Below, piece by piece: positions 25,874 through 35,066 of a DNA stretch of 64,000 bases. A program made the translations under genes and the position numbers. The notes under the pieces were generated by a model. That model had not been told where the DNA came from. It did no database searches and worked only from the letters and a program-made list of their open reading frames with translations. Source of the DNA: Desulfosudis oleivorans (lineage in GTDB: Bacteria; Desulfobacterota; Desulfobacteria; Desulfobacterales; SURF-7); assembly GCA_020723325.1 (NCBI GenBank), contig DYJD01000017.1, positions 62,001 through 126,000 on the forward strand, written 5' to 3'. Numbering within the stretch: the stretch's first letter is position 1; each line of letters starts with the position of its first letter.

Positions 25874-26497
25874 TTACTTAGCATCGTAAATGCGAAAGGC
25901 ACCGCCAAAGTTCTGATACCACTCCAGATCACCTTTGGTTCCGCAACGTTCATAGGAATGAGCATAGTAAAGTGTCTCTCGTTTATCTGGTTGTCCTACT
26001 ACATTCCTAGTTGAATGTATTAGCACAGCATGGCTAGGTCGAAGATGTAATGCTTCTAAGTAGGCAGGGTCTCCCCAGACACCCTCGTCATACGAAATGG
26101 GGATAATATTCTGGTACATCTCACTTAGTTCTGTCAGAACCTTTACGATCTCCGTAACCCGAACTGAGAGATTGTCTTGACATTCATTTGGTTCACTCTC
26201 TCTTTTAATAGTAATGCCGCCCTTGTGGAGGCAGTGGGATAGGAAATGAGCACAATCGCTCCACTTCCCCTTTTGAAAGTAGACGCCGCAGCTATTCATT
26301 TTTTGGCTACACCATTTTCTGGCATACCGAACGGCCTCAAGATTTCGGTATTTTATTTGCTGTCTGCCGCTGATCATTACGGTCTCAAATAGGGATTTGA
26401 CCACGACTGGAACGTTTCGGTCGCCGGACAAACCGGCAAATTCCTGTCGCTTAGCGTAGTCTTCTGGGGCTATTGTTATATATTTTGTTTCAAGCAT
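25874..26497 (-). CDS. Papain-like amidase domain protein (Amidase_6-like)
   Basis: A 207-residue protein without a signal peptide. The segment YRNLEAVRYARKW (about 50-62), then KWSDCAHFLSHCLHKGGI (about 79-95) with Cys82, then RPSHAVLIHS with His156 and YYAHSYER with His180, follows the pattern of the putative amidase domain PF12671: helix, DC.NF.SQ.L..GG, then HAv.V and ..sHt. Cys82 and His156 would be the catalytic pair, acting on a peptide or amide bond. The ATG lies one base after the stop of the 2837-residue gene, with AAGGATAA inside the end of that gene, so expression is coupled. The substrate could be cell wall, the giant protein or an external target; this is unknown. Confidence 0.65.
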   Translation of the reverse strand: MLETKYITIAPEDYAKRQEFAGLSGDRNVPVVVKSLFETVMISGRQQIKYRNLEAVRYARKWCSQKMNSCGVYFQKGKWSDCAHFLSHCLHKGGITIKRESEPNECQDNLSVRVTEIVKVLTELSEMYQNIIPISYDEGVWGDPAYLEALHLRPSHAVLIHSTRNVVGQPDKRETLYYAHSYERCGTKGDLEWYQNFGGAFRIYDAK

Positions 26498-26498
26498 T

Positions 26499-29400
26499 TT
26501 ATTTATCCTTATGTATAAAATCAACTTGATACACTTCTTCAAAGTCTCCATTCGAACCGATAAAATGGATGATCTTGTAGTAGTGGTTATTCTTGAACTT
26601 TGGCACCTCGTATGCATTCTTGACGGACCCGGACCATATTTCACGTCCTTGAAGCAAGTGTTTGACGCCGTTCTTGAAGTAATCCATGCATTCTATAACG
26701 GTTTTACCATCCATCGTCTTCTCGAGTCTGCGCATTACATCAGATCCCGAAAGAATACGGATTGTATTCTGCTCCGTATCTTCAACATTAATGTAGTCTA
26801 AGTCTGGTACCACAAATCCTGGTAATTCAACTTCTTCGGTCTGGAGACGGAAGTTGTCTCCGAACGTATCGTTCCGAATCACTTGTATGGTGGAAGATAC
26901 AGCGGCAACACCATCGAAGATAGTCAATTTCTGATCTTCCACATTCCGGATTATCCAGTTGCCTTCAATTATTTTACCCTCGCTGTCTTTTGCCGACTCA
27001 ATCTTCCACTGGGGTTTGTCGGAGATCCAAGCTACATTTTCTGCAGAGTAAATAAAAAGGACCTTGTCAAAAACCTGCTGACGTCCCAAATCATTTTTTG
27101 GGGAAAGTGAAAGGATATCTGTCTCCAGTAGCTCATTGATAACCTTTTCAGGCTCGTCTTTTCGATACAGGTCAATTATCTCGCTCAAATAGGCGACCGC
27201 ACCGAGTTCCAACTCGAATTCTTCAAGCTTTGGAAGCATAAATTTGTCCAAGCCGGTATTGGTTCGCATGGTCAGATACAGCTCGTCCGAGTTCTCCGGT
27301 TGGTAATTAAAATACAGCAGATACGTCCATTCACCGTCTAGCGGATTGTCGCGATATCGGTCATACTCAAAACGGTGCGACAACGCTACAGGATCACTAG
27401 GATGTTGCCTACTTGGCCGCGAAATACCCGAGAATATGAGATCAAAAGGTAGCGGTTCTATCAACTGGATCCAGTTAGATTCCTCGATACCAGAACTTCC
27501 GGGTTTGATAGAATGTTCAAGATGCGTGATGGATAAACTGAATTTGTCATTGGAATCAGGCTGTATTTCGCCAAACCTACCTTTCATGTCTGTGACCATA
27601 ACCAGCTCACCACTCCGAATCTTTCCGGGTTTCACCACCATGTCGGCCCTTGTTGATTCCTTTTTGGCGAGATCCACAAACAAGCGATGTTCCTCGACGC
27701 CAGATATTGTACCCTTAGTCTTGAAAAGTGCGGCGCCATCCAATAGATAGTAATTATTGAGATTTTCCTGTAAATGGGCTGTAAGCTCCTGAACAATGCA
27801 GTTGTGCGAGGTTGGGCGCGAATCTTTAGAATTCAATTCCCGTCTATAAAGGTAGGCCTTGGGCAGGTGCTTAGCCAGTTCTTCCTTTCTTTGTATTAGC
27901 TGGTTCAATCGATCCAGGCCTAATTCCTTAAACAGATGATAGTATGCAGGTTGTAAGAAAGTCTCATAGGCACTAAGCACATTATTGAGAGCGACGTCCA
28001 TATCTATTTCCGCAAAACTGATTGGAATGCTCTCATTTCTTACCTGTAGTGCGTAAATCCCCGTCCACCTTTTGTTAAGAATTGGCTTGAAAAGGTGTTC
28101 TACTGCCTTTTTATCTCCCTTCTCCTGATCAAGCCGTATCTGCATATCCAACACCTGTCTGTTAATAGCCCAGGAAACGATCCGTCCCAGATACGGGTCC
28201 AAGCCTTTTCCAAAACAGACCTCTCTGCCCCATGCCTTGTTCATTTGGAACAGAACGTCCGTCGGTATTGAAAGATGCGTCACAGTTTGCCGAACAGCTC
28301 GGAACGGATTTAGTCTCTCAGCCATGGGATTGTCTCGTGGCAACGCCTCGTTCAAGACGAGTTCGCTCGGACGTAGCAGTTCGATATACAGACGAATAGG
28401 CTGAAATGGTTGGTCTTTAGTTAAATTTCCAAAAATCTCCTTATTTATAGTAATCTCCCGCTCGAATGTCCTAACATGGAGATCTACTTCATGCTGTTCA
28501 AAGTGATACTTGATATTTGATCCGCCATTTTCCTCCTGGATACGATAATAAGTTGTTATATCAATCTGTTGAGAATCAAAAAGAGGAGACGATCGTATGA
28601 AGTCAACGTATTCGCCTACAAGCTCAACCATTTTTTGGTCAAAGTCATCTGTTCCAACGACCTTTTCGTTGAGCAGCAAGCGAATAGTCGCCCCTTGTGA
28701 CTTACGGGTTAGTAGGTCTTCAATCTGGTGTTGAACGCGCTGAAGATCCTGCAGCACACCGGCAATCATACCTCCGTTCTCATCTGACGCTTCGGCCCCC
28801 AGATAATGAGCCTTCAGTTCTTGATTCAGTGCTTTCAAGTGGTCTGCTTTAAGCTTTTGGATTTCATGTATCGGCCCATCAACGGGACCATCGTTTGGAT
28901 GGTCGATTCTAAGTTTTAGCAGACTTTTTGCGACCAGCCAGTTTGTCACTAATTCCTGAAAATTGAAGCAGAACTTAAGATTAAGCTTATTGTCTTTAAA
29001 TGAAGTGTGTATCTTGAAATCCGGCCATTCCCTTACCGGGATTAGCTGGTCGGTGTATTTTTTTTCAAACGTTTTTTTTGTCAGAACCGACTGATTGAAC
29101 AGTCGTTCTCCTTGTCCGTTTCTCCAGTTAAAGGCCAATTGAACGCTATTTCCAATCTGGGAATATGGGTTGCGGTCAATGGGTTTACCTTTCCCATCGA
29201 AATTGGCCAGAATGGGACTAGAATGCATGTAGCGTATTTTGCTTCTATCTTCAGCACTGTTCGGAATAGCTATAGTTCGGTCAGCCTTCAATTCGAAATC
29301 TCCGCACTTCAGGCTGTACTCTAGCAATGAAAAGTCTTCCCGAAGCGAATAATCTGCCTTATCCAATAGGGACGATTCGCATTCTAGCCGGAACCCTATG

Positions 29401-32400
29401 GCATCTGCCGGCATTCGTGGTACATAGTCGTAAATCTGACTGTGTTTGTGGCTTATTTGAGAGTCTTTTATCCTGACATTCGCAAAGAACAGCAACTGAT
29501 TCTTTTCCAGGATTGTGGAGCTATCTGAGATGCGGAAAATATTATGAAAGTTTTTCTTAACATTGTGTTCGGAACAAAGAATCAAAAGTTCGAATGCACG
29601 TATCTCAACTTTTTGGAGCCTGAAAACTTCGTATGCTTCTCCTTGCGGTTCTATGAAATATCCTCCGTTGTTGGTCAAAGTTGCATCTCTAAGAATTTCG
29701 ATAAACAGCTTGGGATTCTCAGAAAAGCGAGCCGCACCAATCAGTCCATTCTCCGAAACCTTGCCTTCTATCCGTTTTGTGTCAAGCGGTGGCCTTGTTG
29801 CACGTGATAAATTGTTGCGGTAAATAACGAAATCCATTTGCGAACTAGCAGTTCCTTCAGCGCTGTGCATCTGCAAAGACAGTGATTCAAACTTGATGTC
29901 ACTCTGGACCATTTGTCTCAGAGCTTTTGAGTCTTCAGAATTACTGCCCTTGATCTCAAACAACAGTATTCTTTTATCGACTTCAGGAACGATGTTACCA
30001 AAGAGCTTAATATTTGTTGCGCTCAGGTAATTTAAGGAGATTGGCTTTGGATCGTTTTCCCTTGCCACTTCTCGTTCGTCAGTTACCAGAAGTTCGGCCT
30101 TAACTTCATCAGTAAGGATGCTCTCTGGGAATGGATAGTAAAACTCTCCCTTTATGCTTCGGGCTTCGCACATGTTGACAGCAAATTCAGCCTCTTTTAA
30201 TTGATATTCTTCACTCCGTTCAACCCTTCCTAGAAGATCCTTAAGGTATGCATTCTCCTTTGCATAGGCTTCGTTGAGCGCTTGCAAATCCGCTTCTTCT
30301 ACAATAGTACTGCTTGTCTGGCCTTCTATTTCCAATGTGAACGTGTTAGCTATATCCAAATCGGATGTAGCACCAGAATAAATCTGCCTTGCCGGTATAG
30401 AGTTCCAAAGAGATGACGGGTGCGGTAAACGAAGCCCTGATTCGAGGAAATAATAAATGGCTCCTTCGAGTTGATAATAATCCGCCTCTTTAAACGCTCC
30501 CAAGTCTTCGTTTATCTCTTTCGCTTTTGCATAGACGAAAGCGAAGAAATTATCGAGCCAGGTCTTCAGGAATAAGTCCTTGTTTAGCGGATAAGGCAGC
30601 GGAGTATGATCTTCGATCACCATACTGCGCACATATGAATTTATGTATTGGAACTGGATAGCTTCCCGAAGCCCATCAGTTACCTCTGCTTCCAAGAGTT
30701 GCCCATCGATGTGCATTCCCGGAACGATTGGTAGTTGGATTCTTGATACATCGTTGGATTTAAAGGCGGTGGTCAGAGGCATGAGGCGCCATTTAAATTC
30801 ATTGTGGAACGGGAAGTTGTCCGGAACCCGAGAATGCGGTAGGCTATCCTCAATACAGACAAACCGATCGACAATGGCTTTCAGTGGATTTCCAGGAACG
30901 GTTGCATTGCTGAGAGGAATCTCTTTGCGATATCTGATCTCTCCGTTATCAATATAGGATTCGGTTAACAAGGCCACACTATGGTAGACTCTGGCTACGG
31001 GTTTACCACTGTTATTTTCCCGGATACTTAAGTCTGGGAGATAGACCACCTCTAATTGCAGCTTTTCCCTTTTAGCCTGGATTTGAAGTGCTTTTTTCCA
31101 TTCCTTCTGAGTGATTATTTTCGGTATCGCCCGTTTACTGGAGTTCACTGTAAAGGTATACTCGATTCTCGTACGGAAGCTGAAGCTCTTCGTGATCTTA
31201 ATAAATCCGATTTTTATCCGTATAGTAGCATGTATAAAGATATTACCTCCGGCCGAAATCACTGCATTGGACGCAGGCATTGACAAGGTCAAAGTACTAA
31301 ATACCTCGATCCACACTTGCACTCCTGCACTTATAATTCCGAAATCCACCCGTCCGTAAATCTCTAGTATAACCCCTATCCGGCCACGTATACGAAAAAG
31401 ATCGGGGAGCAATTTTCCAGAAGCAAAGCATCCAGTGCCGACAAGCAGCCCATAGACCGTGATGGATGCTCCCGCACGTAGCGGCCCTTTGCAGATCTCG
31501 CGTCCAAGACCAACCCGTATAGCCAGACCATATTCCAATGCACGCAGGTCACCACAATAGGCATCCACTGATTTGGTATTGGAAAAATAAAAACCACCTT
31601 TACCCGTAAAAATGGCAAGTTGTGCCACTCCTGAATCGCTGTAATCTGACTGGTAAGCTCCTATCCTCGGAAATCCGAAATCAAATTTGAACCCTCCATT
31701 GGTGAAGCAATCAAATTCCACATTTGAGAAGGTTACATCTACTGCTCCAAAATTCCAATTGCGCAAGTGATCGGGAAGTTCGAGCTTAGCGTGCCAGACC
31801 CCAACGTTGTCGTTGATTTTGTTGTAAACCGCATCAAGTTTCAGTATCTTAGCAACCTGAAGGCGCATGGCATAAAGCCTAGGGTCCAGGAAAACAAACT
31901 TAAGATCGAAGAACCCGTCCAGTGCAACATTACCACCAATCAACCAATTGAGATTCTTATTGAATAAATCGTCGCTGACATTTTCATCGCTACAGTTTAA
32001 ACTTATCAAGTTACTTTTGATCCGCTCAGCCACTTCGTCCACAGTTTTCAGATTCCCTTCTGCAAGCTGCGAATCCGAAAGCCCTGCACGCTGTCCAAGA
32101 GAGAGATATTTAAGGTACCGATTATTATTGTTTTCTAGAATGAGTAACCAGGCAATATCTTTGCTTTCAGTTATATCTGTAAGAATGGCACCGTTGAGTT
32201 CTCCAAAACTCTGCCCCAAGAGGTTAAACCAACACTTGACAATTTTAATAATGAAGCGTGATTTGCCGTTCTCGTCGGTATACTGGCATATCGTCAGATC
32301 ATTAATCTCCATCCCAATCACATCAAACAGGTTGAATTTTAGACTGGTAGAGAATCCCTGGAACTTAAACCCTACACTAAGCCCCGGTTTAGAACCGTCA

Positions 32401-35012
32401 TGGAACCACCCGATATAAAGCTGTGATCGCAGGTTCTTCTTCTTAGCGGCAGCCCCAAGTGTCCCCAAATCTAAGTCGAACACAAAGCCAATTGAGTCTC
32501 CTATATGACCTTTTCCAAAAATCTCATAAAACCCGAGTCCCTTGGCCGTTTTGTAATGAAAAGAATTAAAACGTAGTGGGAAACTAGACAAAAAGGAGTC
32601 TCCGCTCAGGGAGGGAAGAAGCACCTTGAATTTTGTCCGAGCGAAATCGGGAATGAGGGAATAAACATTGTTTGTCGACTTAAAGTCAAAGCCGAAACGT
32701 TCAAAGGCAATCTTCTCAGGTAAGTAGCTTTTAAAATCAATTTGCGGATCAAAATCCAAATCGAATTCAAGAGCACCTTTTAAATCCAACTTTGTTTTCT
32801 CCTCTTGTCCATCGTAAGTCAGTGTAGCTCCATCGAAGATAATTTTATGGACTAACGACTCAAATTCGAACTCTGCTTTGCCTATTATTTCAAAAACATA
32901 TGCGTCATTCTTAGCACTGTACTTTCCCTTGATGTCAAATACCCGAAACTCTCCTTCTTCATCAAGCAGGGTCTTCATGCCAAGCTTGATGAGGCATTCC
33001 ATCCGGACGATCTTCGAACCGGTAAAGAGGGCGTTAATATAGATGAGCTTATAATCAAATTCTTTTGTCCTGTCGAGGCTCTGTGAAGGATTCTTATAGT
33101 CGATGGCCGCATAACACTTGGCAGGATTCTCGCCTTGATCATCAGCGACAGTGCCGAATGCTAGGTAGGAGGCCTTAAACCCGGCCTTTGGGATAAAAGG
33201 CCGCAATATGGGCGGCACGGACCTCTCATCGAGAGGAATGTCCATGACCATGATACCTTTCCAGGACGGCTGACAAAAGACGTCTCTGTGCTCTGAAGCT
33301 AATCCTGCCATCACTTTGGCTCCCCTCTGTCGCCATTGCTCTTGGAGGAAATCGCGCTCCTCATCCTCTTCGAAGAGGGTCTTAATGTGGTGATTAGTCC
33401 AGTGTTTTATCCCATCTGGTTGAAGGGCAGCTTCAAAGGATATGTTGCTATATTTTATAAGCAAAAGCGGCTGGAATCCATTGTTAAGAAAGTCGAATTC
33501 CCAGTTAGAAAATCTAAAAATACCTTCACCCCTAACCTGGCCAAGCATAGCAGGAGCGAAGGCGAGAAAAATATCGTCCTTTTCAAGCGCGTCGACCATC
33601 TTTGCCCATTTGTTATTTCCATCGAATTCTACACTGAATATCGACTTGGTTTCGTGCTCTTTGGCGAAGGTATAACTCATCAAACGATTGCCTGCAAACT
33701 TGGCCTTGATTCCCTTGGATGTCCTGACCTCGTGTACTTTGGCTTGGTCAAAAAGAAAAGATTTTGCCTTTGATAAGGTATCGTACCGGAAATCTTCTAG
33801 AACCTCTTGCTCGAATTGATAATTATCTTTACTCAAATACGGAAGCAACACAAAGGCAACGTGAGCGGCATTTGCTACTTTGGGGAGAAAAGGTGTGTTA
33901 GTCGCATAATCGTAATATACCTTGTTCTGGCCAGCTTGAGAGAAAGTTCGGATTCCTTCATCTTTCTCGTTGGGAATAACAGTGATGGTAGAAGCTAAGC
34001 ACTTTTCTCCTCCAAGCTCACCAATTAGGCGACGGTGGTCCGTAAGGCCAAATCGAAGAATATCTCCCGGCCTTAGTTCAATTTTTGATGTACCCGAATT
34101 CAATAAAAGATCTGTTTCGATCTCCTCGGCCACTTCTAAGTCCCCAAAAGGGACAAATCCAGGTGCCACCACTTGGTTAAAAAGGAGTGTATTAGTCCTC
34201 AAGAAATAAAAATGTTCTTGATCTCCCGATTTCTTCATAGACTTAAGTTTAAGACGCTTCATCCTGGAGGAGATCAAAAGACTGTTTACAACAGTACTTT
34301 CATTTGGATTAAGATAAATTCTTACACCTTCTGTCTCTTTGATGACTGGATCGATTTCAACTGAAAAATCAAGTGATTGATGTTCGTTATCATCTCGCGA
34401 ATCATCAAAGAGCCCTGAATAAAACCGAGACACTAATTGGGGGCCATTTTGGTGAAAGTACTGTACTCCTCCCTTGAAAGCTGTTTCAGGAAAATGGGAA
34501 CGAACCCTTAAGGCCGCTTTTCCTTTCGCACCGGCCTCGATATCTACAAAGACTTCTGCAGGATAATCGTCATATTCTGTCGACAGGTAAATCTTAGTTA
34601 ACTCAAGTCCAAAGGAGTTTTTTCTTGCAATAACTGCCCCATCGTTGTCAGAGATTAACTCAAAGTCTTGCACGATGACTTCATCCACTGAATGTGTAAA
34701 GGAAGCATCGACATGTAAAAATTCTATCTGAAAGATTTTTTCATCGATCGCAGGACCCCATAGTATATGGGATCGCCCTTCACGGCGCCTTCTTTCGAGT
34801 TCATTCAAAACATCGGAAACAGGAGACCTACATTCAGCAGATTCAGTGAAAACCACGGCTCCATTCCATTGCGTAAAAAGTCTAAAAAGGTCCTCGCCGT
34901 TTTTCACCTCAACAATGTCATCCGCTTCTGAGCTAGCAAACAAGTAGATAGGAAGAATATCTTCCTTTAAGAGTTTTCCTCCGGTAGACTCAAGCTTCTT
35001 TTTAAATATCAT
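26499..35012 (-). CDS. Giant 2837-residue protein of unknown function
   Basis: An uninterrupted 8.5-kb gene. There is no signal peptide (it starts MIFKKKLESTGGKLLKED) and no clear membrane helix. Most of the chain is predicted beta-rich. Residues of roughly 1150-1300 consist of alternating small/Gly and hydrophobic residues (GLAIRVGLGREICKG, ASITVYGLLVGTGCF, RIRGRIGVILEIYGRVDFG), like amphipathic beta strands of a barrel or lipid-binding groove. Helical, charged segments occur around residues 1540-1640 and 2030-2110 (KLKADHLKALNQELKAHYLG). The last third has Trp/Tyr-rich beta segments. I recognise no named domain. AAGGGG precedes the ATG. It sits between a lipoprotein gene and a coupled amidase gene, in DNA visibly richer in A+T than its surroundings, which suggests acquisition by transfer. 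Confidence 0.8.
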   Translation of the reverse strand: MIFKKKLESTGGKLLKEDILPIYLFASSEADDIVEVKNGEDLFRLFTQWNGAVVFTESAECRSPVSDVLNELERRRREGRSHILWGPAIDEKIFQIEFLHVDASFTHSVDEVIVQDFELISDNDGAVIARKNSFGLELTKIYLSTEYDDYPAEVFVDIEAGAKGKAALRVRSHFPETAFKGGVQYFHQNGPQLVSRFYSGLFDDSRDDNEHQSLDFSVEIDPVIKETEGVRIYLNPNESTVVNSLLISSRMKRLKLKSMKKSGDQEHFYFLRTNTLLFNQVVAPGFVPFGDLEVAEEIETDLLLNSGTSKIELRPGDILRFGLTDHRRLIGELGGEKCLASTITVIPNEKDEGIRTFSQAGQNKVYYDYATNTPFLPKVANAAHVAFVLLPYLSKDNYQFEQEVLEDFRYDTLSKAKSFLFDQAKVHEVRTSKGIKAKFAGNRLMSYTFAKEHETKSIFSVEFDGNNKWAKMVDALEKDDIFLAFAPAMLGQVRGEGIFRFSNWEFDFLNNGFQPLLLIKYSNISFEAALQPDGIKHWTNHHIKTLFEEDEERDFLQEQWRQRGAKVMAGLASEHRDVFCQPSWKGIMVMDIPLDERSVPPILRPFIPKAGFKASYLAFGTVADDQGENPAKCYAAIDYKNPSQSLDRTKEFDYKLIYINALFTGSKIVRMECLIKLGMKTLLDEEGEFRVFDIKGKYSAKNDAYVFEIIGKAEFEFESLVHKIIFDGATLTYDGQEEKTKLDLKGALEFDLDFDPQIDFKSYLPEKIAFERFGFDFKSTNNVYSLIPDFARTKFKVLLPSLSGDSFLSSFPLRFNSFHYKTAKGLGFYEIFGKGHIGDSIGFVFDLDLGTLGAAAKKKNLRSQLYIGWFHDGSKPGLSVGFKFQGFSTSLKFNLFDVIGMEINDLTICQYTDENGKSRFIIKIVKCWFNLLGQSFGELNGAILTDITESKDIAWLLILENNNNRYLKYLSLGQRAGLSDSQLAEGNLKTVDEVAERIKSNLISLNCSDENVSDDLFNKNLNWLIGGNVALDGFFDLKFVFLDPRLYAMRLQVAKILKLDAVYNKINDNVGVWHAKLELPDHLRNWNFGAVDVTFSNVEFDCFTNGGFKFDFGFPRIGAYQSDYSDSGVAQLAIFTGKGGFYFSNTKSVDAYCGDLRALEYGLAIRVGLGREICKGPLRAGASITVYGLLVGTGCFASGKLLPDLFRIRGRIGVILEIYGRVDFGIISAGVQVWIEVFSTLTLSMPASNAVISAGGNIFIHATIRIKIGFIKITKSFSFRTRIEYTFTVNSSKRAIPKIITQKEWKKALQIQAKREKLQLEVVYLPDLSIRENNSGKPVARVYHSVALLTESYIDNGEIRYRKEIPLSNATVPGNPLKAIVDRFVCIEDSLPHSRVPDNFPFHNEFKWRLMPLTTAFKSNDVSRIQLPIVPGMHIDGQLLEAEVTDGLREAIQFQYINSYVRSMVIEDHTPLPYPLNKDLFLKTWLDNFFAFVYAKAKEINEDLGAFKEADYYQLEGAIYYFLESGLRLPHPSSLWNSIPARQIYSGATSDLDIANTFTLEIEGQTSSTIVEEADLQALNEAYAKENAYLKDLLGRVERSEEYQLKEAEFAVNMCEARSIKGEFYYPFPESILTDEVKAELLVTDEREVARENDPKPISLNYLSATNIKLFGNIVPEVDKRILLFEIKGSNSEDSKALRQMVQSDIKFESLSLQMHSAEGTASSQMDFVIYRNNLSRATRPPLDTKRIEGKVSENGLIGAARFSENPKLFIEILRDATLTNNGGYFIEPQGEAYEVFRLQKVEIRAFELLILCSEHNVKKNFHNIFRISDSSTILEKNQLLFFANVRIKDSQISHKHSQIYDYVPRMPADAIGFRLECESSLLDKADYSLREDFSLLEYSLKCGDFELKADRTIAIPNSAEDRSKIRYMHSSPILANFDGKGKPIDRNPYSQIGNSVQLAFNWRNGQGERLFNQSVLTKKTFEKKYTDQLIPVREWPDFKIHTSFKDNKLNLKFCFNFQELVTNWLVAKSLLKLRIDHPNDGPVDGPIHEIQKLKADHLKALNQELKAHYLGAEASDENGGMIAGVLQDLQRVQHQIEDLLTRKSQGATIRLLLNEKVVGTDDFDQKMVELVGEYVDFIRSSPLFDSQQIDITTYYRIQEENGGSNIKYHFEQHEVDLHVRTFEREITINKEIFGNLTKDQPFQPIRLYIELLRPSELVLNEALPRDNPMAERLNPFRAVRQTVTHLSIPTDVLFQMNKAWGREVCFGKGLDPYLGRIVSWAINRQVLDMQIRLDQEKGDKKAVEHLFKPILNKRWTGIYALQVRNESIPISFAEIDMDVALNNVLSAYETFLQPAYYHLFKELGLDRLNQLIQRKEELAKHLPKAYLYRRELNSKDSRPTSHNCIVQELTAHLQENLNNYYLLDGAALFKTKGTISGVEEHRLFVDLAKKESTRADMVVKPGKIRSGELVMVTDMKGRFGEIQPDSNDKFSLSITHLEHSIKPGSSGIEESNWIQLIEPLPFDLIFSGISRPSRQHPSDPVALSHRFEYDRYRDNPLDGEWTYLLYFNYQPENSDELYLTMRTNTGLDKFMLPKLEEFELELGAVAYLSEIIDLYRKDEPEKVINELLETDILSLSPKNDLGRQQVFDKVLFIYSAENVAWISDKPQWKIESAKDSEGKIIEGNWIIRNVEDQKLTIFDGVAAVSSTIQVIRNDTFGDNFRLQTEEVELPGFVVPDLDYINVEDTEQNTIRILSGSDVMRRLEKTMDGKTVIECMDYFKNGVKHLLQGREIWSGSVKNAYEVPKFKNNHYYKIIHFIGSNGDFEEVYQVDFIHKDK

Positions 35013-35066
35013 CTTAGTATCCCCTTCGGATATGACTAAAACACTTGCCTTTAGTCGAAGAAAAGA

